From: Chitinophagaceae bacterium
GTDB lineage: Bacteria > Bacteroidota > Bacteroidia > Chitinophagales > Chitinophagaceae
DNA length: 64,000 bases
Assembly (NCBI GenBank): GCA_022841365.1
Contig: JALHRP010000001.1
Location: forward strand, 77,445 to 141,444
Reading direction: 5' to 3'
Below, one piece after another: positions 35,516 through 44,200 of this stretch (its first letter is position 1; each line of letters begins with the position of its first letter). The notes under the pieces are model-generated. The model searched no databases. It was not told the DNA's origin and saw only the letters and a list, made by a program, of their open reading frames with translations. The position numbers were made by a program, and so were the translations under genes.

Positions 35516-37084
35516 CTAGTGATTAGAAAATGCAGGACCAAACAACGCCTTACCACTCCTGGTGCCATTATGTTTTCCTGCATCAATCACCAACCGACCA
35601 TTTACTAAAATGTATTTAAACCCTGCAGAAAACCGGTGCGGATTTTCAAAGGTTGCTTTATCTGTTACTTCAGCTTCGTTAAACAGTACAATATCTGCTG
35701 CCATTCCTTCTTTGATCAACCCACGATCTTTCAATTGAAACTTTTGTGCAGGTAAGGAAGTCATTCTTCTTACCGCTTCTTCCAAAGAAATAATCTGCTT
35801 TTCTCGTACATACCTGCCCAGCACTCTTGCATTGGTTCCATAAGTACGGGGATGCGGCATGCCTTTACCTGTTGCTACACCTGCATCTGCACCAATCATG
35901 TTATACGGGTACTTCATAAAAAACTGTACATCTTTTTCACTCATGCTGTGATACACCATTTGTGCACCACCTGCCAGCATCAACTCTAAGATAGTTTCTG
36001 CTTCTTCTCTTGGTTTGCTTTTTCTTCCTTTCAGTTGATTGATCTCTGTAATACTTTTTCCATTCAATGTACTGTCGGCTGCATGATTGGCCACTACTGC
36101 AAAACTGTAATTTTTGTATTTGTATCGTTTTAACTGCTGCAGCATTTCATCAATCATCTGTTTGTGAATGACAGGATCATTGATTCTTTTTTTGAGTGAA
36201 TCAGTTCCACCTGCCAATGCCCAATCGGGTAAACGTACACCAAGATTGGTACTGCTGGCTGTATAAGGGTATTGATCAATGGTTACATCGTATCCTTCTT
36301 TTCGTGCTGTTTCAATGAGTGATAATGTTTCTGCTGATCGTCCCCAGTTGGCAGGACCGCTTAATTTAAAATGAGAGATCTGCACAGGAATATTGGCAGC
36401 TCGGCCAATATTGATCGCTTCATTAATGGCATCAACTACTCCGTTTTCTTCATTACGGATATGCGAAGCATAAACACCAGAATATTTTGCGGTTGCTTTT
36501 GCCAAACCAATTACTTCATCGGTATTGCTATACATACCAGGTAAATAAATCAATCCCGTTGACATACCCACTGCACCATCCTTCATGGCTTTTGCAATCA
36601 CCGCTTCCATTTGTTGCTGTTCTTGTGGAGTTGCCAGACGGTTGTTTAATCCCATTGCCATACGGCGCACATTGTTATGCCCCATGAGCGATGCAATATT
36701 GATAGAAGTGTGCATGCTGTCGATCCGAAAAAAGAATTGTTGCAGATCATCAGCCGAGCCGCCACAGTTACCGGTGATGACAGTTGTTACACCGTCATAA
36801 ATATAATTATCGGCAGTAGGCCGTTCAAAAATGCTTCCTTCAATATGCCCGTGTACATCAATAAAACCCGGGGCAACAATCAATCCTTTTGCATCAATAA
36901 TCTTTGTAGCAGAAGCAGTGATTTGTTTTTGAATCAAAGCAATCTTTCCGTCTTTTACAGCAACATCTGCATAATACCAGCTGTTGCCGGTGCCATCAAT
37001 GATTTTTCCGTTGCGGATGATGACATCATAGGTCTGTTGTGAAAAACTAATGCAGGGGATCAATAATAAAAGCAGCAGTTTCAT
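35516..37084 (-). CDS. Exported N-acyl-D-amino-acid deacylase family amidohydrolase
   Basis: A 522-residue protein with a signal peptide (MKLLLLLLIPCISFSQ). It fits the D-aminoacylase/dihydroorotase-like amidohydrolases that cut N-acyl-D-amino acids. The zinc-binding HxH is His78/His80 (DVHGH), the bridging Cys is Cys107 (TGNCGGS), later His lie in ASHIRNEE and VQISHFKLSG, and the catalytic Asp is in MIGADAGV. The end AADIVLFNEAEV is the returning beta-sandwich. A periplasmic role in recycling D-amino acid compounds is an inference. Confidence 0.9.
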   Translation of the reverse strand: MKLLLLLLIPCISFSQQTYDVIIRNGKIIDGTGNSWYYADVAVKDGKIALIQKQITASATKIIDAKGLIVAPGFIDVHGHIEGSIFERPTADNYIYDGVTTVITGNCGGSADDLQQFFFRIDSMHTSINIASLMGHNNVRRMAMGLNNRLATPQEQQQMEAVIAKAMKDGAVGMSTGLIYLPGMYSNTDEVIGLAKATAKYSGVYASHIRNEENGVVDAINEAINIGRAANIPVQISHFKLSGPANWGRSAETLSLIETARKEGYDVTIDQYPYTASSTNLGVRLPDWALAGGTDSLKKRINDPVIHKQMIDEMLQQLKRYKYKNYSFAVVANHAADSTLNGKSITEINQLKGRKSKPREEAETILELMLAGGAQMVYHSMSEKDVQFFMKYPYNMIGADAGVATGKGMPHPRTYGTNARVLGRYVREKQIISLEEAVRRMTSLPAQKFQLKDRGLIKEGMAADIVLFNEAEVTDKATFENPHRFSAGFKYILVNGRLVIDAGKHNGTRSGKALFGPAFSNH

Positions 37085-37121
37085 TTGCTAATTGATTTAA
37101 AGACAAACAATAGTTTATAAT

Positions 37122-37220
37122 TTCTTTGTGTTCTTTGTGATCAACTCTGTGTACTTAGTGCCATAGAATAGAATTTAAAAGAAAGATAAGTAACACAAAG
37201 GAAACAAAGGAAGCACAAAG
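37122..37220. repeat. CTTTGTG/CACAAAG inverted clusters
   Basis: Two CTTTGTG units (37124-37139) face three CACAAAG-like units (37194-37220), so the 157-bp gap between two minus-strand genes can fold as an imperfect long hairpin. It may be the 3' end of the alkyltransferase-like gene transcript. A similar CACAAAG/CTTTGTG pair lies at 4458-4516. No gene is visible here. Confidence 0.4.
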
Positions 37221-37241
37221 GGTACAAAAGAGTTTATTTAT

Positions 37242-37652
37242 TTAACCCAACTCAACAGCAGGGTCCCAGAAACATTTTTCAAAATCAACAACGGTATCGT
37301 CTTTTACTTTCACCCCATCCTTCTTCAGTAATTCTTCCATTTGTGTGGGTGAACCAAAATGCGCTTTACCACTCAGCATGCCGTTTCGGTTTACAACCCG
37401 TTGAGCCGGAACTTTTGGTTGTACATTGTGGGCACCGTTCATGGCCCAGCCCACCATGCGTGCAGATAGTTTTGTACCAAGATATGCAGCAATGGCACCA
37501 TAAGATGTAACACGGCCTTTGGGAATTTGCCGCACCACATCATATACATCATCAAAAAACGAATATTCTTTTGCCGGTCCTGTTGTTACCGGTTTTGAAA
37601 TGGATCTTTTTTTAGCGGTCGAAGAGTTGGGAGGAGTTTTCTTTGCTTTCAT
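37242..37652 (-). CDS. Alkyltransferase-like (ATL/MGMT family) protein without the acceptor Cys
   Basis: A 136-residue protein with the MGMT DNA-binding fold: VYDVVRQIPKGRVTSYGAIA (helix-turn-helix) and the Arg-finger region SARMVGWAMN with Arg65. In MGMT the active site reads PCHR; here it is PAQR (82-85), so both the acceptor Cys and the next His are lost. ATL proteins of this kind bind O6-alkylguanine without repairing it and flag it to nucleotide-excision repair. The start overlaps the upstream DUF5522 gene by 41 bp. The first 25 residues are basic and probably disordered. Confidence 0.88.
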   Translation of the reverse strand: MKAKKTPPNSSTAKKRSISKPVTTGPAKEYSFFDDVYDVVRQIPKGRVTSYGAIAAYLGTKLSARMVGWAMNGAHNVQPKVPAQRVVNRNGMLSGKAHFGSPTQMEELLKKDGVKVKDDTVVDFEKCFWDPAVELG

Positions 37653-37830
37653 TTTTGCTTCCTTTCAGCAACAAGGTACGACGGGGTTCGGGAACATTAT
37701 CATAATCATAAGGACAATGCCGGCATCCATGTCCGCAACAATAGCCTCTGTCTTCATGGTAGGTTGCTGTAAGAACCATGTTGCCATGTGCATCGTAATA
37801 AAAATCTGTTCCTTCAGTCAGTTGTTTCAT
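37612..37830 (-). CDS. Small Cys-rich protein (DUF5522-like)
   Basis: A 72-residue protein with the block GYCCGHGCRHCPYDYDNVPEPR in its middle; the four Cys (CC, C, C) plus His residues suggest a metal site. It resembles DUF5522 proteins, common in Bacteroidota and of unknown function. It overlaps the ATL gene by 41 bp in another frame and is upstream of it, so both are translated from one mRNA. The small length and overlap are typical of a real gene because the Cys cluster is unlikely by chance. Confidence 0.75.
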   Translation of the reverse strand: MKQLTEGTDFYYDAHGNMVLTATYHEDRGYCCGHGCRHCPYDYDNVPEPRRTLLLKGSKNESKENSSQLFDR

Positions 37831-37905
37831 GATACTGTTCCTGTTTGATGCGGGTTAAAACTATGTAACCCCCAAAAGCCGTTTTTGTTGAAAGAAAATG
37901 AAAAA

Positions 37906-38613
37906 TTATTCTTTTTCCTGCTCAAACACCCATTGTTTCAATGCCGCATCGGTTTCAACAGCGAGCGGTTGAGCAGGGAGTGAAAAAGAAAGATAATGGA
38001 TGCGGTTGCTTTGTGCAATATCTAAACCCTCATAATGCGTTTTTATTTTCAGCTCATTACTTACTTCTTTTTGTTGATACAGATCATCTATATCTGTATG
38101 CAGTTGTAAACCGTACATTTCAATCACCTGTTTAGTGAAACGATATAAAACGGGCGAATCTGTTTTTAAATGAATGAACCCTCCCGGTTTCAGAAACTGT
38201 TGATACAAACGCAGAAACTTAGGATGTGTCAATCGTTTTTTATGTTTGGATGAACGGAGCTGCGGATCAGGAAAAGTGATCCATATTTCATCTACTTCAT
38301 CTTTAGAAAAATATTCAGCTACACGATCTATCTGGCTGCGGAGAAATGAAACATTGTTCAGGTTTTCTTTCAAGGCTGTTTTGGCGCCCACCCATATGCG
38401 GTTGCCTTTCAAATCAACCCCTAAAAAATTACGCTGCGGATACAAACGGCCAAGCCCAACCGCATATTCACCTTTACCACAGGCAAGCTCTAACGTTAGC
38501 GGATGATTATTTTTAAAATGCAGATGCCAGTTGCCCGGCATATTGGCCGGGTATTGCAACACATTGCTGAATGATTCAATCTCAGAAAAACGGATCAGTT
38601 TCTTTTGCCCCAT
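37906..38613 (-). CDS. trmB: tRNA (guanine-N7-)-methyltransferase
   Basis: TrmB methylates G46 in the variable loop of tRNA using SAM. The 235-residue protein has LELACGKGEY as motif I, FLGVDLKGNRIW with the ribose-binding Asp, and the family block ITFPDPQLRSSKHKKRL followed by HLKTDSPVLY. It is monocistronic or paired with the small genes downstream; 75 bp separates it from the Cys-rich protein gene. Confidence 0.94.
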   Translation of the reverse strand: MGQKKLIRFSEIESFSNVLQYPANMPGNWHLHFKNNHPLTLELACGKGEYAVGLGRLYPQRNFLGVDLKGNRIWVGAKTALKENLNNVSFLRSQIDRVAEYFSKDEVDEIWITFPDPQLRSSKHKKRLTHPKFLRLYQQFLKPGGFIHLKTDSPVLYRFTKQVIEMYGLQLHTDIDDLYQQKEVSNELKIKTHYEGLDIAQSNRIHYLSFSLPAQPLAVETDAALKQWVFEQEKE

Positions 38614-38812
38614 AAGGCCGCAAAGGTAAAGGCTCTGCTATTTCAAGCCATTAGCCAAAGCACAAACTATTTTATTATTGTTCAGAAAATAAAATGCAGG
38701 CTTTTTAATGCAGTAAAAAAAAGCTACATTTAAATCTCCTTCCCTTTCAAAACCTTTTAGCCTTGCTTTCGCCTTTAACTCAACTTTCTTAACTGTTAAA
38801 ACCAACCATTTT

Positions 38813-40525
38813 ATGCCCAAAGTGATTATACTTGGCGGCGGTGTAGCGGGAATGAGTGCAGCCCATGAATTAGTTGAACGTGGATTTGAAGTGGAAGTGT
38901 ACGATCGTCATAAACTCTACGCAGGTGGCAAAGCACGAAGTGTACACATTAAAGTACCGGGCGAAGAAAAAGAACAGCCATTACCGGGTGAGCATGGATT
39001 TCGTTTTTTCCCCGGCTTTTACAAACATGTAACGGATACCATGAAACGGATTCCGTTTACAAATAAAGACGGATCAGTGGCTACCGTCTTTGATAATCTT
39101 ACTTCAACTGAACGGGTAATGCTGGCTAGAAAAGGAAAAGCGCCCATTACTACAATCGTTAATTTTCCCCGGTCGCTGAATGATTTGAAAGCGGCCGTTG
39201 ATACACTGCATGCCAATACAGGTTTAACTGAAGAAGAGAAAACATTTTTTGCCGGAAAGGTTTGGCAACTGATGACTTCCTGTTACGACCGCAGGGCCAA
39301 CGACTATGAAAAACTCAGCTGGTGGGATTATTTAGAAGCCGATCGTTTTTCAGATACTTATCGTGCATTGCTGGTGCAGGGATTAACCCGTACACTGGTT
39401 GCAGCCAACGCAAAATTTGCAAGCACCAAAACAGGCGGTGATATTTTTTTACAACTCATTTTTAATATTGCCAGCCCCGGCACACATACAGATCGTGTAT
39501 TAAACGGACCAACAACTGAAGTATGGATTAATCCATGGTACGATTATCTAACTCAAAAAGGAGTGAAGTATTTTAAAAACCATGAAGTAACTGCTCTTGA
39601 AATGAACAATGGGAAAATTGCAGGAGCCGTTATCTTAAATAAAAACACACAACACACAAGTACTGTTACCGGAGATTATTATTTACTTGCTGTGCCCGTT
39701 GAACGTGCTGCATCCTTATTATCTGAGCAAATTATTAATGCTGATGAAACTTTGCAAGGAATTATAAAACTGGCCCCCAGCGTTGCATGGATGAACGGTG
39801 TTCAATATTATTTACCTGAAGAAACAAAGCTCGTAGACGGTCATTGTATTTATTCTGATTCGCCCTGGGCCGTAACTTCCATTTCACAATTACAATTCTG
39901 GAAGGATTATGATATCAGGTCAAAAGGTGACGGAACAATTAAAACCATTTTATCGGTTGATGTATCGGATTGGGAAGAAAAAGGATCCAATGGGTTGGCA
40001 GCTAAAGAATGCACACATGAGCAGATAAAAGATGAGATCTGGAAACAAATCACCGACAGTTTAAATGTAAATGGTCAACAGGTATTGCCGGCAAAAACAC
40101 CTGCTATCTGGCATATTGATGGAGATATTAAAGCAATACCCGGAGACAGAGTAAGAGAAAAAGACGAAGAACCCTTGTTGGTAAACACCGTTAACTCATG
40201 GGATTTACGTCCGGATGCTTATACAGCTATTCCCAATTTTTTTCTGGCGGCAGATTATGTAAAAACATTTACAGACCTGGCTACAATGGAAGGAGCAAAT
40301 GAAGCAGCACGCAGAGCAGTGAATGCCATTATTGATCGTTCAGGTGTAAAAGCACCATTATGCGAAATATGGAATTTGCATGAACCGGATTTACTGGCTC
40401 CATTCAGAAATCATGATGAGCAACGTTATAATAAAGGGCTTCCATGGAAGTTGTATGAACCATGGTGGCTCAAACTTATCATCGCTGTAATCAATTTCTT
40501 TAGAAAACTTTTTCGCAAAAAATAA
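38813..40525 (+). CDS. FAD-dependent oxidoreductase (phytoene-desaturase/amine-oxidase type)
   Basis: A 570-residue flavoprotein. The Rossmann dinucleotide motif IILGGGVAGMSAAHELVERG is at 5-24 with the ribose-binding acidic residue at YDR. GEHGFRFFPGFY follows, and the C-terminal FAD loop FFLAADYVKTFTDLATMEGA (about 480-500) closes the site. The last helix (WLKLIIAVINFFRKLFRKK) is amphipathic and very basic and could anchor it to the membrane. The family desaturates or dehydroxylates isoprenoids such as phytoene or hydroxysqualene, but amine oxidases share the fold. Its partner 11 bp downstream is a candidate terpene cyclase. Confidence 0.82.
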   Translation: MPKVIILGGGVAGMSAAHELVERGFEVEVYDRHKLYAGGKARSVHIKVPGEEKEQPLPGEHGFRFFPGFYKHVTDTMKRIPFTNKDGSVATVFDNLTSTERVMLARKGKAPITTIVNFPRSLNDLKAAVDTLHANTGLTEEEKTFFAGKVWQLMTSCYDRRANDYEKLSWWDYLEADRFSDTYRALLVQGLTRTLVAANAKFASTKTGGDIFLQLIFNIASPGTHTDRVLNGPTTEVWINPWYDYLTQKGVKYFKNHEVTALEMNNGKIAGAVILNKNTQHTSTVTGDYYLLAVPVERAASLLSEQIINADETLQGIIKLAPSVAWMNGVQYYLPEETKLVDGHCIYSDSPWAVTSISQLQFWKDYDIRSKGDGTIKTILSVDVSDWEEKGSNGLAAKECTHEQIKDEIWKQITDSLNVNGQQVLPAKTPAIWHIDGDIKAIPGDRVREKDEEPLLVNTVNSWDLRPDAYTAIPNFFLAADYVKTFTDLATMEGANEAARRAVNAIIDRSGVKAPLCEIWNLHEPDLLAPFRNHDEQRYNKGLPWKLYEPWWLKLIIAVINFFRKLFRKK

Positions 40526-40536
40526 AAACCCAAACC

Positions 40537-41211
40537 ATGTTCGACAAACTTTTTAACACCGCAAAATATTCTGATTTTGTATTGATTACTTTCTTAGCCG
40601 GCTGTTTGTTATGGGCCGTTGTATATGTTTTTGTTATCCGTGATATCATCAAACGAAAAGATGTGGGTATTCCCATTATTGCTGTTGCCGGCAATTTTGC
40701 CTGGGAGTTTTACTGGGGGCTCAGCATTTTTATGAAAACAGATATGGGTTTAGCATTTCAGTGGGCTTATTTCATCTGGTTTTTTCTGGATTGTTTTATT
40801 GTATACTCCACATTTAAATATGGCTGGAAGCAGGATGTGGATGCTTCTGAAAAAAGAAATCATGTATTTGTAACCGCACTCTGTATTTTAGTGTGGGGAG
40901 CACTGTTGTATTTCTTTATTCCGCAGTTTGATGATCATATCGGTGCATTTACAGGTTGGATAGTGAATGTAAACATGAGTCTTGCATTTGTACTGCAAAA
41001 AGTAAAACAACCGGAGTTTGGAACCAATAGACTGGTTGCTGTTTTAAAATTAATGGGTACCGGTCTTTGCACAACGGTTGTATATTATAACCTGAGAGAG
41101 AACACAACACTGGTTGCCCTCTGTTATATTTTTGCCATACTTGATCTGATTTATATTTACATGGTATTCACTGGCCCTAAACATCTGGTTCCAAAAGTGG
41201 CAGGTAAATAA
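40537..41211 (+). CDS. Seven-TM protein resembling Pyr4/PaxB-type terpene cyclases
   Basis: A 224-residue protein with seven helices at about 15-33, 44-62, 73-91, 110-128, 136-153, 166-184 and 191-211. Pyr4-family cyclases are also about 240 residues with seven helices and rely on two acidic residues (Glu63 and Asp218 in Pyr4). Here Glu57 lies in GNFAWEFYW, Asp85 in WFFLDCFIVY and Asp203 in AILDLIYIYM, at matching places. It is sandwiched between an isoprenoid-type flavoprotein and the kinase-cyclase gene (13 bp spacing). Sequence similarity of membrane proteins can mislead; the assignment is a candidate, and a plain DUF is the alternative. Confidence 0.5.
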   Translation: MFDKLFNTAKYSDFVLITFLAGCLLWAVVYVFVIRDIIKRKDVGIPIIAVAGNFAWEFYWGLSIFMKTDMGLAFQWAYFIWFFLDCFIVYSTFKYGWKQDVDASEKRNHVFVTALCILVWGALLYFFIPQFDDHIGAFTGWIVNVNMSLAFVLQKVKQPEFGTNRLVAVLKLMGTGLCTTVVYYNLRENTTLVALCYIFAILDLIYIYMVFTGPKHLVPKVAGK

Positions 41212-41224
41212 ATTTTATACGTAC

Positions 41225-44200
41225 ATGACAACGGGTAATTTGATATATGAAGGTCCGGAATTTCTGATCTATAAAGAAACACTTGATGACTTTCCTGTGC
41301 CCGTTGTTATTAAACAAATAAAAAGTAAAGACGCCTCTACGGAGTTATTGCTGCAATTAAAAAACGAGTTTGAGCAAACACATGAACTCACGTTGAGTGG
41401 TGTAAGAAAAGCAATCCGGCTTCAACAGATCAATGGTGCACCCTCCCTGTTGCTGGAGTATGTAGATGGAATTACTTTAAAGGAAGCTTTTTTATTAAGA
41501 GACCGGAGCGTGGCCGAATTTTTAAAAGTAGCGATACAGATTGCACGCTATACCGGAGAAATTCATCAGCACCAGATCATACATAAAGACTTAAACAGTA
41601 AAAACATACTGGTAAGTAATGATCTAAGTAAAGTAACGCTGATAGACTTTGGTATTTCAACAAAATTCAACCTCAAGTCCGATTACTCCATTAACCCCGA
41701 ACGGTTAGAAGGATCACTTGCCTACATGTCGCCCGAACAAACAGGCCGCATGAACAGGGCCATTGATTCAAGAAGTGATTTGTATTCGCTGGGCATTATT
41801 TTTTATGAACTGGCAACCGGCCGCCTTCCGTTTGAAGCATCTGACCCTATTGAATATATTCATTGTCATATTGCACGTAAGCCCATACCGCCATCACAGA
41901 TTGATTCGGGCATACCGGAAGTGTTGTCGAATCTCATTATGAAACTGCTGGAGAAAAATGCAGAAAACAGATACCAATCGGGCTTTGGTATTAAGCATGA
42001 TCTTGAAATAATTCTGAAACAGCTGGAAACAACCGGCAAAACAGAAACATTTCAACTGGCACAAAATGATTTTACCGGCAGGTTTATCATTTCACAAAAA
42101 TTATATGGGAGAGAAAAGGAGTTTGAATTTTTACTGGAAACTTTTCGCAAATCAATAAAAGGAGAATTGCAAACGGCCATTGTGTGCGGTTATTCAGGTG
42201 TAGGAAAATCTTCAATCATACATGAAATGCACCGGCCTGTAACAGAAGCACAGGGCTATTTTCTCGAAGGCAAATTCGGTCAGTATCAACGCAACATACC
42301 GTATCAGGCATTTATACAGGCCTTTACTTCTTTTGTAAAACACTTTTTAACAAAAGATAATTATCAGCTCATTGAATGGAAACATAATCTGAAACAAACG
42401 TTGGGCGAAAATTTATCACTGTTACTTTCGCTCATCCCCGATCTTGGGTTGTTACTTGGTGAAGAACAGCCACAGCAAACCAGCCACTCATTTGAATCGC
42501 AAAGCCGGTTTAATTACAGTATCATTCAGTTTATAAAAGTGATTGCAGCAAAAGAAACCCCTGTTGTTCTTTTTCTGGATGATATGCAATGGTCTGATCT
42601 GGCTTCGCTTGATTTACTGAAAGAAATATTAACCGACAGCTCCATCAAATACGTAACCATTGTGCTTGCTTACAGAGACAATGAAGTTACTTCTGAACAT
42701 CCGCTGAGTGTTACACTCAATGAAGTAAAAGAATACAATTCCCATATCAGGCAAATAAGACTAAAGGGATTAACTGTACCCGATGTATCAATGCTGTTAA
42801 GTGATACATTAAATGAACCGGAGCAAAAGATTCAACGACTTGCAGATGTTGTATTTAAAAAAACGGATGGTAATCCGTTTTTTATGAATGAGTTTTTGAA
42901 GTCGTTGAATGCAAAAGACCTGATCTGGTGGGATGCAGCTTCAAGTAAATGGCTGTGGCACGAGGAGCAAATTGAGGAAATGAGTGTTACGGAAAATGTG
43001 ATTCACTTTCTTACTCAAAAAGTTCGCCGCTTCCCTGCAAATACCTTGAAAATTCTGCAGTATGCATCCTGTATAGGAATGAAATTTTCCGTACAAACGC
43101 TGGCTGGAGTTATGCATTTAAACGGAGAAGAGATTGTAAGCATTCTTTATCAGGCAATAAAAGAAGGATATATTATTCCTTCTTCCATCGTAAAAAAAGA
43201 TGTGGCAGAAGATAAGGAACGGGTACTTTTTTTCAGTGAGGCAAAATTTGCACATGACCGTTTTCTGCAGGCTGTTTATTCCATGTTGAGCGAAGAAGAG
43301 CGCAACCGCATTCATTATACCATTGGACTATGGATGCTGAATACAAATGAAAAAGAGTCTGATGTATTTGAGCTGGTGAATCATCTCAATGAGGGCCGGA
43401 CATTGATTTCTACTGCACAGGAAAAAAAACAATTGTGTGAGTTAAATTTTGATGCCGGTAAAAAAGCTAAGAAAGCCAGTGCATATGAATCGGCTTTACA
43501 CTATTATCAGAAAGCAGCTTCGTTACTGCCTACGGATGCATGGGAAAACAATTTTGAATTTGCTTTTCAGTTATCCTTATCCCGTGCAGAAGCAGAGTAT
43601 CTCAATCTCCATGCAAATGAAGCCGATCAGTTGTTTGATGGTTTGCTGGTAAAGGCCCGCAATAAAATGGAAAAAGGGTTGGTGTACGAACGAAAATTAT
43701 CGCTGGCAGTTGCTTTGGGAAAATATACAGAAGCGCTTGAACTGGCGCACACTGCATTAAACCTGTTTAATATCAGGCTGCCTAAAACAAAAGCAGGGAA
43801 AATTTTATCCATCTTAAAGAATGTGATGTTAATGAAATGGCGGTTCAGAAATATTGAACCAGGTGATTTACTGAACCTGCCCGAAATTAAAAATGAAAAA
43901 GAACAGCTTGTTACAAGGATATTCAGTCTTGCTATTTCTCCCGTTTATTTCTCTAACGATTTTGAAGCATACTTCGCCACTTTTCTTTCATTGGTGAATT
44001 ATACAATTAAACGGGGTAACTCCATTGCATCGCCACACATTTTTGTAACCTATGCAATCATTGAGAATGTTTTCTTTCAGCATTATCAACGTGCCTTTGC
44101 AATAGGTAAAGTTTGTCTTGAACTGAACCAACGTAATTTTTCACCGCAGGTTCGTGGGCAGTTGACATCCAATCTGGCCGGCGGTATTTATCATTGGGTG

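Noticed and set aside
37085-37241. Small gene or RNA in the CTTTGTG-rich gap
   Set aside because: Only short A/T-rich inverted units; no frame of substance, no promoter box and no conserved RNA fold.
38638-38820. 60-residue minus-strand frame before the FAD enzyme gene
   Set aside because: Low-complexity Lys/Phe/Ala content, overlaps the plus-strand start, no recognisable motif.
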